NCBI GenBank assembly: GCA_022794015.1
Contig: JAAWDZ010000062.1
Span: 1-63,411, forward strand
Origin: Eubacterium sp.
Lineage (GTDB): Bacteria; Bacillota; Clostridia; Lachnospirales; Lachnospiraceae
Length of the DNA stretch: 63,411 nt
Direction of reading: 5' to 3'
Part shown: in pieces, positions 24,952 through 33,767 of the stretch
Position numbering within the stretch: the stretch's first letter is position 1
Layout: each line of letters begins with the position of its first letter
The notes under the pieces: model-generated
Told to the model about the DNA's origin: nothing
The model's input: only the letters and a program-made list of their open reading frames with translations
The model's database searches: none
Made by a program: the position numbers and the translations under genes

Positions 24952-25707
24952 TTAAATATATTTTTTCAGAGAAACTTTCATGCGTCCTTTTCTGGTTTCT
25001 CCGCTGCATCCTTCATAAATATATTTGCCGAAACCCCGTATGGAAATCACGTCGCCTTCCCTGCACAGGCAGGAGTTCGAAGCAGCGGCTTTTCCATTGA
25101 TAAATACCTTCTGAGAACGGATTAGCATTGCACTTTTATCACGGGATAATTTGAGCAGCAATGCGACGATATTGTCCAGGCGTACAGAAGAGATAATACC
25201 CTCGATCTGTTCATATTTCTGCTCAAAATGATACGCTCCTGCTTCCATACATATGCCGGTTACTGCAGTATGGCGAATCTGCGTCAATGACTGCATTACA
25301 TAATCGGAAATACTCTCTTCACAGAAAATATAGTAATCCTGTCCGTCTAATTTGATGTCGCCAATCCGGGAACGTTCTATACCCAGATTCATCAGGGCGC
25401 CCAAAATATCCCGATGGGATAATTCTTCTGCAAATTTCGGATGGACAGGATAAAAATGCAAACATACAATTGGAAAAACATAATCATAATAAAGAGCATC
25501 AGGGATAAAAGCTACCATCTGACGCTCTGCAAATTCATATCCACCGGACAGTTGATATGCTGTTTCCAGTTCAGGGACACTCTGATAAAACAGGTTTAAT
25601 TCATTCAGATTGAGAAAGGTACTGAATGTAACGATATCTTTCCGGTTTGCCAGACAGGATAAATCCAAAAAACGCTTTCTGACAAGAAGGTCTTCTGACT
25701 GTACCAT
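24952..25707 (-). CDS. ylmH: YlmH-family S4 RNA-binding protein
   Basis: 251 residues with an N-terminal YlmH domain and a C-terminal S4 domain (IVALLLKLSRDKSAMLIRSQKVFINGK, then GDVISIRGFGKYIY). The family is encoded in the ylm/sepF division cluster, and Bacillus YlmH binds stalled ribosome complexes. AAGGAG precedes ATG 25707; 10 nt from sepF. Confidence 0.92.
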   Translation of the reverse strand: MVQSEDLLVRKRFLDLSCLANRKDIVTFSTFLNLNELNLFYQSVPELETAYQLSGGYEFAERQMVAFIPDALYYDYVFPIVCLHFYPVHPKFAEELSHRDILGALMNLGIERSRIGDIKLDGQDYYIFCEESISDYVMQSLTQIRHTAVTGICMEAGAYHFEQKYEQIEGIISSVRLDNIVALLLKLSRDKSAMLIRSQKVFINGKAAASNSCLCREGDVISIRGFGKYIYEGCSGETRKGRMKVSLKKYI

Positions 25708-25717
25708 CGTTTTCTCC

Positions 25718-26245
25718 TTAAAGATCCATATGCAGACCGTTTACCTGGAAGGTATCCGACTCCACTATATCCAGCAAATCTCCGGAAATATCTACAGAAG
25801 ACGGAGAAATAATGATAATATAATTTGTAACCTTCTGTAAATTGCCGTTAATGGCATAACAGGAACCGGCAGCAAAATCTATGATACGCTGGGCTTCGCC
25901 AATTTCCAGTCCTTCCACATCCAGAATAACAGGCCGATTCGATAACAGAGTATCCGTAATTTCCCTGGAATCGTCTACAGATTTCGGTTTAATAACACAG
26001 ATTTCCATGCCATCTATCACCGTCTTTCTCTGGCCATGTATTGGTGTGATCTTATTGATACGTTTACTGTTCTCTCTGTTGCCAGAGGCACTGTCGTCAA
26101 AATTATTATTCTTTGGTTTCTTGCGTTTATTGATTCTGGGGGGATCCGGCTCATCATCAAAATAATCGCCGTCATCAATAAAATCGTCATCTTCATCATC
26201 CGGATTCAAACTCATTGCCGTTATAAATTTATCAAATACTCCCAT
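25718..26245 (-). CDS. sepF: cell division protein SepF
   Basis: 175 residues: an N-terminal amphipathic membrane-binding helix (MGVFDKFITAMSL), an acidic Asp-rich then Lys/Asn-rich linker, and the C-terminal SepF fold (KPKSVDDSREITDTLLSNRPVILDVEG…RIIDFAAGSCYAINGN). Tethers FtsZ filaments to the membrane and bends it. Located between yggS and ylmH as in Bacillus (ylmE-ylmF-ylmH). Confidence 0.95.
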   Translation of the reverse strand: MGVFDKFITAMSLNPDDEDDDFIDDGDYFDDEPDPPRINKRKKPKNNNFDDSASGNRENSKRINKITPIHGQRKTVIDGMEICVIKPKSVDDSREITDTLLSNRPVILDVEGLEIGEAQRIIDFAAGSCYAINGNLQKVTNYIIIISPSSVDISGDLLDIVESDTFQVNGLHMDL

Positions 26246-26301
26246 AAAACAAGAACTCTCCTAACTGTTTATTCTATGCATCTTTTATAATGCATTGCTT
26301 T

Positions 26302-26985
26302 TTAGTTCCTGGCACCAAATATGCCTGTCCCAACACGGACAATGGTTGCACCTTCTTCAATTGCAACTGTGTAATCACCCGTCATCCCCATAGATAATAT
26401 GCCCATACTTACATTATCAATGTTTTCTCTGGCAATGTCAACAGATAATTTCTTGATTTTCTGGAAATACTGTCTGTTGTCTTCGGGATTATCGACATAA
26501 GGCGCGATTGACATCAGTCCCTTAACTCGTAAATTGTCAAGTTTTGCTATCTCTTCCGTAAGCTGAAGCGCTTCACCGGCTGCAATCCCGAATTTAGATG
26601 TTTCTTCTGCAATGTTTACTTCTATTAAAACAGGAACAATTCGTTTTATTTTTTTGGCCTGGATATTGATTTCTTCGGCCAGACGATATGTGTCTACCGA
26701 ATGGATCAGAGAAACATCACGAATGATGTGTTTGACCTTATTCCGCTGCAAATGCCCGATCATGTGCCAGCGGATATCTTTGGGGAGCTGCTCTCTTTTC
26801 TCACATATCTCCTGTACTTTGTTTTCACCAAAATCCCGAATACCACAATTATAAATTTCATTGAGCATAGACACGGGTTTGGTCTTGCTGACTGCGATTA
26901 ACGTTACTTCTTCCCTTCTTCGTTTGGCCCGCTCACAGGATTTGGCAATATTTTCTTCGATCTGTTTTAAATTTTCTGCTAACAT
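26302..26985 (-). CDS. yggS: YggS-family PLP homeostasis protein
   Basis: 227 residues, alanine-racemase-like TIM barrel only. The lysine that binds pyridoxal phosphate is in LIAVSKTKP; WHMIGHLQRNK and LSMGMTGDYTVAIEEGATIVRVGTGIFG are family signatures. Non-enzymatic regulator of vitamin B6 and amino-acid pools. Corresponds to Bacillus ylmE. Confidence 0.94.
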   Translation of the reverse strand: MLAENLKQIEENIAKSCERAKRRREEVTLIAVSKTKPVSMLNEIYNCGIRDFGENKVQEICEKREQLPKDIRWHMIGHLQRNKVKHIIRDVSLIHSVDTYRLAEEINIQAKKIKRIVPVLIEVNIAEETSKFGIAAGEALQLTEEIAKLDNLRVKGLMSIAPYVDNPEDNRQYFQKIKKLSVDIARENIDNVSMGILSMGMTGDYTVAIEEGATIVRVGTGIFGARN

Positions 26986-27018
26986 ATCATTCCTCTTTTC
27001 TTTGTTTGCTGTTACATT

Positions 27019-28410
27019 TTATTCGTGTATCAGATCATTTTCCGTAATGGCGCTTCCGTCCAATGCAATATGGTCGTACAGGGAAATGCCATAATCTGTT
27101 CCGCTTCGTAAAATAGAATATTCTTCATTTTCATAAATGACGTCAATATGACGAAATACGGCGTAACCTTTGTTGATACAATAAACACCGCTTAATTCTG
27201 CCACATCATGTACGGTATAAGTTTCCAGGGAATCCGGTTTCTGAATAATATCACCGTCTTTTACTTTGTCACCGTCCACATAATAATTGGTTTCAGTGGA
27301 AAAATAAATATTGAGCGCAACGAATTCTGCCTCGTTTTCTTCGTTTTTGCCTGTCTTACGAACCATGACTCCCATATCATTGGAATTGTTCCCTTTCTGG
27401 AAATATTCCATGGGAATCGTAAAAAAATTCTTGGTTACAATTGCGGAATTTGGGATTTTAAGCCTGGATTCTTCATCCATTAAAAGCTCTACTTCTATAA
27501 AACGGTCTGTTGCAAAACGTATCATGGAATCTGATAAACCGAGAATTAAAAAACTGGTATCCTCTTTTTTCTGAATCGTCAGAGAAGCGCGTGTGACGGT
27601 GCCGTCTTTTTTGAATCGAATACGGATGGTGGACGCATTCTCAAAGTTTTTGACCGTATCGTTTTCAACCGGGATTACCAGATTCCAGTTCTCATCTGTA
27701 ATGAGCTTACAAACGGTATCTCCCGTGGATATAGAGTCTCTATCCTTTAAATTCACTTTTTTGTAAGTGGATTCATCAAACATGTCCACAGTAAAATTTT
27801 CTGTTGTAACTGTCTCAAAACCATCCGTATAATAAACCACTACTCCTGGCTTGCCTGCATTTGGCGTATGAAAGTCAGAACTGCTTACCGCCGCTGTGGA
27901 CGTGTCCCGGACGGAGGACAGAGCCTGTAAATTTATCGCTTCTGACAACTCCGCATTTAAATCGGTTTTGAGGGTATAGACTTCATAGAATTCATCTGAA
28001 GAATAACTGCCGGTATAGGATGATATTCTGTTCTGTATTTTGTCCAGGCTCTCCTTGTCCAGAGAAGACACATCTTCACTGGCTGCGGCAATCTGACGGG
28101 CAATGGTTCCGTCCGAATCCACGCTGTAAATCAGACTGTGCGCACCAACTCTGGAGGCATCTTTGACATAATAATTGATGGTTCCCGTATACTCTGACAG
28201 CACGGTTTCTTCCTGGCGCAGGGCGAGCCCGGTATAGGTATTGTTCATGGCGATACTGCCGGGAACGACTTCATAAGCAGAAATATGTACAGAAGTAAAA
28301 TAGGAATAGATATAAAACATTATATAAAAAAATATAATTCCAAATACAATCAGACCGATATTAATATGGAATGGCCTTCGGTATCGTACTATTTTTTTGT
28401 TTTTTGCCAC
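27019..28410 (-). CDS. HlyD-family-like membrane-anchored adaptor
   Basis: 463 residues from GTG 28410, with GAAGGCGG 7 nt upstream; the frame is open to 28560 but that extension passes through the promoter. One N-terminal membrane helix (about residues 17-42), then an extracytoplasmic region with a lipoyl/barrel-sandwich-like segment (ALRQEETVLSEYTGTINYYVKDASRVG) and a return segment (VNLKDRDSISTGDTVCKLI), as in HlyD/RND adaptor proteins. No transporter genes adjoin it. First gene of the sepF-lspA operon, which suggests a role linked to envelope or division. Function in Gram-positives is not established. Confidence 0.72.
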   Translation of the reverse strand: MAKNKKIVRYRRPFHINIGLIVFGIIFFYIMFYIYSYFTSVHISAYEVVPGSIAMNNTYTGLALRQEETVLSEYTGTINYYVKDASRVGAHSLIYSVDSDGTIARQIAAASEDVSSLDKESLDKIQNRISSYTGSYSSDEFYEVYTLKTDLNAELSEAINLQALSSVRDTSTAAVSSSDFHTPNAGKPGVVVYYTDGFETVTTENFTVDMFDESTYKKVNLKDRDSISTGDTVCKLITDENWNLVIPVENDTVKNFENASTIRIRFKKDGTVTRASLTIQKKEDTSFLILGLSDSMIRFATDRFIEVELLMDEESRLKIPNSAIVTKNFFTIPMEYFQKGNNSNDMGVMVRKTGKNEENEAEFVALNIYFSTETNYYVDGDKVKDGDIIQKPDSLETYTVHDVAELSGVYCINKGYAVFRHIDVIYENEEYSILRSGTDYGISLYDHIALDGSAITENDLIHE

Positions 28411-28444
28411 TGTTTTACCGCCTTCTATTTTTGTATTAATCTGT

Positions 28445-28473
28445 ATTCTAACATTTTTAGTAAAAGAAAACAA
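28445..28473 (-). promoter_or_regulatory. promoter of the HlyD-like/yggS/sepF/lspA operon
   Basis: Minus strand: TTGTTT (28473-28468), 17-bp spacer, TAGAAT (28450-28445) with TG extension. A perfect 16-bp palindrome, AAAACAATATTGTTTT (28467-28482), covers the -35 and could bind a regulator. Confidence 0.7.
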
Positions 28474-28514
28474 TATTGTTTTGTATAAGCTGTAAAAAAA
28501 AAGGAATACTAATC

Positions 28515-28600
28515 GTAATAGTTCAGACAGACACTTTTTGGCGAGGTGTTTTGTGCGCAATCAATAAGCGTGTAACAGGACAGCTTGTCTGAACTGTTAC
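28515..28600. repeat. dispersed palindromic element, 86-bp copy
   Basis: GTAATAGTTCAGACA (28515-28529) and TGTCTGAACTGTTAC (28586-28600) are inverted with one mismatch. The interior carries GGCGAGGTGTTTTGTG, also present in the copies at 20957 and 46855. Lies between divergent genes. Confidence 0.85.
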
Positions 28601-28627
28601 TTACTAAACAAAAAGGAGGTATGACTT

Positions 28628-28840
28628 ATGGGTTCAAAGGTTTTAGATTATATATTACTGACGGTAGTTATTATCGGCGCTGTAAACTGGGGACTGATAG
28701 GCTTTTTCCGTTTTGACCTTGTTGCATTTCTGTTTGGGAATATGTCTTGGCTTTCCCGGATTATCTATGCACTTGTGGGAATCGGAGGTCTATACCTGCT
28801 AAGTGTTTACGGCAGAATTCGAAGTATTGAACAAGCCTGA
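28628..28840 (+). CDS. DUF378 family small membrane protein (YuzA-like)
   Basis: 70 residues with two membrane helices (about 5-27 and 38-62). GAVNWGLIGFF, the conserved NWGL signature, and the FG-N linker identify DUF378, of unknown function. AAGGAGG sits 10 nt before ATG 28628. Monocistronic, closed by a strong terminator at 28847. Confidence 0.88.
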   Translation: MGSKVLDYILLTVVIIGAVNWGLIGFFRFDLVAFLFGNMSWLSRIIYALVGIGGLYLLSVYGRIRSIEQA

Positions 28841-28846
28841 TTCTAA

Positions 28847-28888
28847 AAAACCTTCGGGGTTGCGGTACGCCGCAATCCTGAAGGTTTT
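28847..28888. terminator. strong bidirectional terminator
   Basis: AAAACCTTC (28847-28855) pairs with GAAGGTTTT (28880-28888), and GTTGCGG with CCGCAAT around a TACG loop. A-run before and T-run after make it work on both strands, for the DUF378 gene and the convergent P-loop gene. Confidence 0.9.
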
Positions 28889-28901
28889 GGAATTTGTATA
28901 T

Positions 28902-29321
28902 TTACAGGGAAAGAATCACTTTAGCCTTTGCACATTCCGGAAGCTCAGATTCATTTTTGGATACGCTGAGCACGGCTTTTACATGATATTTTTCACTGAT
29001 AATGTCTAACTTTTCAATGGCATGAGGGATTTCCTCATCTTTCATATTGGCAATTGTAAGGAAGCTGTCTAAGTACAGTTCTTCCAAATCATTGTCCTGC
29101 GATACAATCCCACATATAAATCCCATAAATTCATCACAGTTTGTAATCGGATAATCCATTACATTCACTAGACGGACTTTGTTGCTTAACTCATACATAT
29201 GTTTCTGACTCTTGTCCAGATACACGATATTACCGTTTGCGGCCAAAACGGCAGCATTTGCTTTCTCTAAAAGATGCTTTGTTTTTCCCTTTCCCTTTTC
29301 ACCTGCAATAATTTGAACCAT
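28902..29321 (-). CDS. small P-loop NTPase of unknown function
   Basis: 139 residues with an N-terminal Walker A (GEKGKGKTK, residues 7-15), a following NIVYLDKSQKHMY strand, and the end VKAVLSVSKNESELPECA. Homologous proteins in Clostridia are often labelled as PilT-like or twitching-motility proteins, but it is far too short and lacks those motifs, so I do not adopt that name. Own promoter at 29381-29409, AGGAGG ribosome site. Confidence 0.75.
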   Translation of the reverse strand: MVQIIAGEKGKGKTKHLLEKANAAVLAANGNIVYLDKSQKHMYELSNKVRLVNVMDYPITNCDEFMGFICGIVSQDNDLEELYLDSFLTIANMKDEEIPHAIEKLDIISEKYHVKAVLSVSKNESELPECAKAKVILSL

Positions 29322-29380
29322 GGCAATCTCCTCCTGTTTTCTGTCTATTTAGGAATCAGGTTAATTCCTCTATGCATTAT

Positions 29381-29409
29381 ATTATATTAGTAATTGCGTG
29401 AAAATTCAA
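29381..29409 (-). promoter_or_regulatory. promoter of the small P-loop gene
   Basis: Minus strand: TTGAAT (29409-29404), 17-bp spacer, TATAAT (29386-29381); a second TATAAT overlaps at 29381-29376. Confidence 0.8.
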
Positions 29410-29439
29410 CTATAAATCCTATAATTTGCCGTTTTATTT

Positions 29440-30444
29440 CTAATTTGGCTGTGCAAACCCTCTTAAAAGCTCATTCATATAGTAATAAAGGTTGTTGCGG
29501 CAGTCCGCTTTCATGATGACAGACACAATTTTCTCTCCGCTCGAATTTTCGCTTAAAAGCACCAGACAATAGCCCGCAGCATTTGTAGTGCCTGTTTTAC
29601 CGCCGATAACCGTTATGCCGGTTGGAACCGTTTCTGTTTCCATCAGATATTTATTGGTAGATTTCCATATCTGCTGTACCGGCATGCCCAAAGCATCTAT
29701 GTAATCAACCGTATACTCCTGTGTATGGATCAAATCTACAAAGGCTTCGTTTTTGATTGCTTCCTGAAACAAAAGATACATATCATATACGGTTGTGTAA
29801 TGATCTTCATCTTGCAGTCCGTTTGGGTTAATAAAATGAGAATCCATAGCGCCTATCGCACGCGCCTCCTGATTCATCAGTTCGGCAAAATCCTCCACGC
29901 TGCCGGAAATTCCTTCGGCAATGGCAATCGCAGCATCATTGCCGCTCTGCATCATAAGGCCGTAAAGAAGCTGATGCAGAGTCATCTGATCTCCTTCTTT
30001 CAGGTTGCAGACAGAAGAATCGCTCGCCTGGTCAGCTGCATTGTGGCTGACGGTATATACAGCATTTAAATCCCCATATTTTAAAGCCAGGTAAGCCGTT
30101 AAAATTTTGGTCGTACTGGCAGGATAAATCCTTTTGTAAATATTCTGGGCATAGGAAACCTGTTTTGTTGTCAGGTTAAAAATACCGGCAGCCTCGGCTA
30201 CATAAGAAGATGTGCTTTCTCCCATATTTTCACTATCCGCCACGCAGTAATCCGCCGAAAAAAAGGGGACTGCGGCATGCAGTGAAGAATCATCTGCCGA
30301 TATCAAGTGATATTTTTTTGAAGTATCATAAATATGATAGGCATTTGAAAATGTAACTTCTGCCGAAGCCTGTCCGCATCCGCCAGTAAAAAAGATACAA
30401 GCCGATAACAGACATAAGATCCGTTTTTTATTTGTAAAGTTCAC
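29440..30444 (-). CDS. D-alanyl-D-alanine carboxypeptidase, lipoprotein form
   Basis: 334 residues from GTG 30444 (GGAG 5 nt upstream, inside mgsA). Lipobox-like FFTGGC near residue 22 suggests a lipoprotein. Penicillin-binding motifs: SxxK as ASTTK (Ser nucleophile), SGN (MQSGND) and KTGT. Trims the terminal D-Ala from peptidoglycan stem peptides. Lacks the C-terminal amphipathic anchor of DacA-type enzymes, consistent with anchoring through the lipid. Last gene of the shape/septum cluster, overlapping mgsA by 17 nt. Confidence 0.9.
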   Translation of the reverse strand: MNFTNKKRILCLLSACIFFTGGCGQASAEVTFSNAYHIYDTSKKYHLISADDSSLHAAVPFFSADYCVADSENMGESTSSYVAEAAGIFNLTTKQVSYAQNIYKRIYPASTTKILTAYLALKYGDLNAVYTVSHNAADQASDSSVCNLKEGDQMTLHQLLYGLMMQSGNDAAIAIAEGISGSVEDFAELMNQEARAIGAMDSHFINPNGLQDEDHYTTVYDMYLLFQEAIKNEAFVDLIHTQEYTVDYIDALGMPVQQIWKSTNKYLMETETVPTGITVIGGKTGTTNAAGYCLVLLSENSSGEKIVSVIMKADCRNNLYYYMNELLRGFAQPN

Positions 30445-30823
30445 GCCACTCCAAGTCCCCTCTGTCTAATGATTTAATCAGTAATTCCGCTGTAGAAAGA
30501 TTTGTCGCCAACGGAATGTTGTGCGTATCGCAAAGACGTACCACACTGTCTACATCCGGTTCATGAGACTTTGGTGTCAGCGGATCGCGCAGGAAGATGA
30601 CCAGATCAATTTCATTGTGCTCAATTTGAGCCCCCAGTTGTTGTGAACCACCCAAATGTCCGGCCAGGTATTTGTGAACAGAAAGGTTTGTCACCTCTTC
30701 AATCAAACGCCCGGTCGTCCCAGTTGCATATAACTCGTTTTTGCAAAGTATTCCCCGATAGGCAATGCAGAAATTCTGCATCAGTTTTTTCTTGGAATCA
30801 TGTGCAATCAATCCAATATTCAT
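30428..30823 (-). CDS. mgsA: methylglyoxal synthase
   Basis: 131 residues: start [20 protein letters not shown] (phosphate binding), GSQQLGAQI and the catalytic FLRDPL Asp. Converts dihydroxyacetone phosphate to methylglyoxal, relieving sugar-phosphate stress. Its position behind rodA is a recurrent Clostridia arrangement. Confidence 0.96.
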   Translation of the reverse strand: MNIGLIAHDSKKKLMQNFCIAYRGILCKNELYATGTTGRLIEEVTNLSVHKYLAGHLGGSQQLGAQIEHNEIDLVIFLRDPLTPKSHEPDVDSVVRLCDTHNIPLATNLSTAELLIKSLDRGDLEWRELYK

Positions 30824-30843
30824 TTCGCCCTCTCCTCCTCTAT

Positions 30844-31947
30844 TTAGTATTTTCTGGGCTGTAACCCCACATTAAGGACAAATCCAATTCCCATAAAAAG
30901 GGTCACCAACGATGTCAGACCGTAACTGACAAACGGAAGCGTCAGTCCGGTATTCGGCATTAAGCCGGTTGTTACGCAGATATTGACAAAGGCCTGAAAT
31001 CCAATCAGGGAAGCCATACCGCAGCAAATCAGTCGCCCCGCAAGATCCCTGGCTTTTCCCGCCATCCATATACATTCCAGAACAATCAAAAGCAGCAAAA
31101 CAATGACAACAACTGCTCCTACAAATCCCATCTCTTCCCCGATAATTGAGAAAATAAAATCTGTCTGAGGCTCGGATATAAAATTACCGTTTTTTACGGA
31201 AGTAATCTCGCTGTTGTTTAATCCTTTGCCAAGCAATTGGCCTGAACCGATGGCCATTTTCGAATTCAGCTGCTGATAAGCCGCATCTGCGTATTTTTCT
31301 GGCTGTAACCACGCCATAATTCGCTTATACTGATAAGGATCCAGTATTTTCTGATCCGGCTGCAGAATCAGGCTGATAAATATGATAACTGCCGGAATAC
31401 TGATTGCTAAAACTCCCAGTACAATTTTATAGCTTAAGCCTGCAATAAATAAAAGTGATATAAAAACCAGTGCAGTAACAATTGTTGTTGATAAATCCGG
31501 CTGCGTTTTGATCATAATTAACGGTATGCCAGCCAAAACAAACGAAACGATCAGAATATTAGGCGTGTTCAGTTTCTCCTGATATTTCATAAAAAAATAT
31601 GCAAAAAACAAAATCAAAATGATTTTGGAAAGCTCGGAAGGCTGAAACCGAATCCCGGCAAGCGTTACCCAGCGAGTAGAACCTTTGGTATTATCCCCCA
31701 TATATTTTACAAACGTCAATAAAACTATATTCAAAAAATAAAACAGCCAGCTGAATCGCAGAACAAAAGAATAGTCTATCAGAGAGATTGCAATCATGGC
31801 AATCATACCTAAAACCAGTCCCAAAATCTGTTTGTCCTGCACAGATTGTCTGGCGCTTCCGATGACTAATATCCCAATTATAGTCAGAACAATGACATAA
31901 AATACCAGTCTGAAATTGTAATTCCTGAGCTTATATTGTTTCAGCAT
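30844..31947 (-). CDS. rodA: SEDS peptidoglycan polymerase RodA
   Basis: 367 residues from ATG 31947 (AAAGG 9 nt upstream; the ATG at 31956 abuts the ribosome site). About ten membrane helices. SEDS features: [16 protein letters not shown], and [15 protein letters not shown] with the catalytic-loop Asp. The usual LPFISYGGSS motif reads [10 protein letters not shown] here. Polymerises lipid II for side-wall growth together with the PBP2 encoded upstream. MinE-rodA spacing is 16 nt. Confidence 0.92.
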   Translation of the reverse strand: MLKQYKLRNYNFRLVFYVIVLTIIGILVIGSARQSVQDKQILGLVLGMIAMIAISLIDYSFVLRFSWLFYFLNIVLLTFVKYMGDNTKGSTRWVTLAGIRFQPSELSKIILILFFAYFFMKYQEKLNTPNILIVSFVLAGIPLIMIKTQPDLSTTIVTALVFISLLFIAGLSYKIVLGVLAISIPAVIIFISLILQPDQKILDPYQYKRIMAWLQPEKYADAAYQQLNSKMAIGSGQLLGKGLNNSEITSVKNGNFISEPQTDFIFSIIGEEMGFVGAVVVIVLLLLIVLECIWMAGKARDLAGRLICCGMASLIGFQAFVNICVTTGLMPNTGLTLPFVSYGLTSLVTLFMGIGFVLNVGLQPRKY

Positions 31948-31963
31948 AGATAGCATCCTTTTA

Positions 31964-32233
31964 TTATCCTTTTACCTTTTTGATGGGTATGCTGGCATAT
32001 AATGCAGGTGACTTGCCGCCGCTTTCTGCTTCAGATTCTGTTTGTGTAATCTGAATATCCAGCCCATCCGAATCTATTTCCATATACTTGGAAATCACAT
32101 CAATAATATCATTTTTTATTTTTTCCATGATTTCTGGCGAACAGCCGGTGCGATCAGATTGGATTGCAAGCTTTATGCGCCCTTTTGCAACATCGCCAGA
32201 GTTTTTTCTTTTAAAAAAGTCAATGAATGACAT
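31964..32233 (-). CDS. minE: cell division topological specificity factor MinE
   Basis: 89 residues: N-terminal membrane-targeting and MinD-contact region (MSFIDFFKRK…AKGRIKLAIQSDR) and C-terminal dimerisation domain. Stimulates MinD ATPase and drives Min oscillation; its presence means this organism uses MinE rather than only DivIVA/MinJ. AGAGGAGG precedes ATG. Confidence 0.95.
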   Translation of the reverse strand: MSFIDFFKRKNSGDVAKGRIKLAIQSDRTGCSPEIMEKIKNDIIDVISKYMEIDSDGLDIQITQTESEAESGGKSPALYASIPIKKVKG

Positions 32234-32250
32234 TTTATCCTCCTCTAATC

Positions 32251-33036
32251 TTATTTAAATAAACCGGCAAATCTGGCAAATACCCCCGCTTTTTTTTGCA
32301 AATCCAAAAATGGGACGTCTTCCCCAATAATACGTTTGCATATATTTGCAAATGCCCTGCCGGCTAATGCATCCGAACCGACAAGCGGTTCTCCCTGGTT
32401 TGTGGAAATAACAATCTGTTCGTCATCCGGCACAACTCCGATTAAATTAATGGACAGGATCTCACATACGTCTTCTACTGTCATCATGTCCCCGCGTTTT
32501 ACCATATCCATACGCAGACGGTTGACTATCAGCTGTATCAGCTTGATCTCATTCGCCTCTAACAGGCCGATGATCCGATCTGCATCACGGATAGCGGATA
32601 CCTCCGGTGTCGTAACAACAATGGCACGATCTGCACCGGCAATTGCATTCTGAAATCCCTGTTCGATTCCTGCCGGACAGTCTAACAATATGTAATCAAA
32701 TTCTTCCCGAAGCTCATCCGTGAGTTTTTTCATCTGCTCCGGTGAAACGGCAGATTTATCTCTTGTCTGTGCAGACGGCAGCAATGCGAGGTTCGGATAC
32801 TTTTTGTCTTTGATCAACGCCTGTTTGATCCGGCAGTTACCCTCGACAACATCTACGAGATTGTATACAATCCGGTTTTCAAGTCCCATTACAACGTCTA
32901 AGTTCCGAAGTCCTATATCCGTATCAATTAATACGACTTTTTTGTTTAACTGCGCCAGGCCAGTCCCTACATTGGCAGTTGTAGTGGTTTTGCCAACGCC
33001 CCCTTTGCCGGATGTAATTACAATTACTTCACTCAT
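32251..33036 (-). CDS. minD: septum site-determining ATPase MinD
   Basis: 261 residues: deviant Walker A GKGGVGKTT, LIDTDIGLRNLD, DCPAGIE, and a C-terminal amphipathic membrane helix (FARFAGLFK). Recruits MinC to the membrane and cycles with MinE. AGGAGG upstream; within minCDE order. Confidence 0.98.
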   Translation of the reverse strand: MSEVIVITSGKGGVGKTTTTANVGTGLAQLNKKVVLIDTDIGLRNLDVVMGLENRIVYNLVDVVEGNCRIKQALIKDKKYPNLALLPSAQTRDKSAVSPEQMKKLTDELREEFDYILLDCPAGIEQGFQNAIAGADRAIVVTTPEVSAIRDADRIIGLLEANEIKLIQLIVNRLRMDMVKRGDMMTVEDVCEILSINLIGVVPDDEQIVISTNQGEPLVGSDALAGRAFANICKRIIGEDVPFLDLQKKAGVFARFAGLFK

Positions 33037-33056
33037 GATTCAAATCCTCCTGAAAT

Positions 33057-33752
33057 TTATAAATTATTAAATGTGTTTTTCGTAATTGGCTCAATTAGAA
33101 TATGGCCGTTTGATACTGTTGCAATCTGTGGTTCGGCCATTGTCTTTTTGCGTTCCCGAATCGAAGCAAGGATACCCTTGTCTTCGCTTCTTCCAATGAC
33201 ATCCGCAATTTTTATCTGTACAGGATTCATATCAAGTGCTACGACGAAACACTGCGCATTGCCATATGCACCCGCATAGGCAGTTCCCTTTAAGGCGCCT
33301 AAAACGACAATATTTCCTGCTGAAACAATTTTAGCTCCGGGATTTACATCCCCGATGATAACAATGCTGGTATCACATTCAAATTCCTGGCCGGAGCGGA
33401 GCGTCCCCTTGTAAAACCTGCCCGTATTTTCGGATTCTGCCGCTAAGGACTGTTCTGCCAGATAATGCTCTACCTTTTGTCTGGTATATTGTTCATGTTC
33501 TTCGTCGGTATCAATGATACAGATAATATGAATACTTGTATTTTGGGAAAGCGTATCTATGATACGGTATTCTTCTTCTTCGGACAGCGTTCTTCCTCCA
33601 AAGGAAATTGCTACCTGGGCATTTTGAAAAAACTTTTCGGATCCTCTGAACTTGTCCAGTATATGAACCAAAAGTTCCTCAAAAGGAATATCAGGATCTA
33701 AAATAAGGTTTATTCCATATTTATTGCTTTTTATAACGACCGGCTGAGCCAT
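33057..33752 (-). CDS. minC: septum site-determining protein MinC
   Basis: 231 residues: an N-terminal FtsZ-inhibiting domain, a linker, and a C-terminal beta-helix (GNIVVLGALKGTAYAGAYGNAQCFVVAL with the RSGQ motif) for MinD binding and dimerisation. Blocks Z-rings away from midcell. First of minCDE, 16 nt after the PBP2 stop. Confidence 0.95.
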   Translation of the reverse strand: MAQPVVIKSNKYGINLILDPDIPFEELLVHILDKFRGSEKFFQNAQVAISFGGRTLSEEEEYRIIDTLSQNTSIHIICIIDTDEEHEQYTRQKVEHYLAEQSLAAESENTGRFYKGTLRSGQEFECDTSIVIIGDVNPGAKIVSAGNIVVLGALKGTAYAGAYGNAQCFVVALDMNPVQIKIADVIGRSEDKGILASIRERKKTMAEPQIATVSNGHILIEPITKNTFNNL

Positions 33753-33767
33753 ATAACCCTCCTGTTT

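Noticed and set aside
27019-28560. longer start for the HlyD-like protein (28560)
   Set aside because: The extension covers the promoter and part of a palindromic repeat and has no ribosome site; GTG 28410 is well placed.
28902-29321. PilT/twitching motility ATPase
   Set aside because: Only a Walker A motif in 139 residues; no Asp/His boxes or pilus genes nearby.
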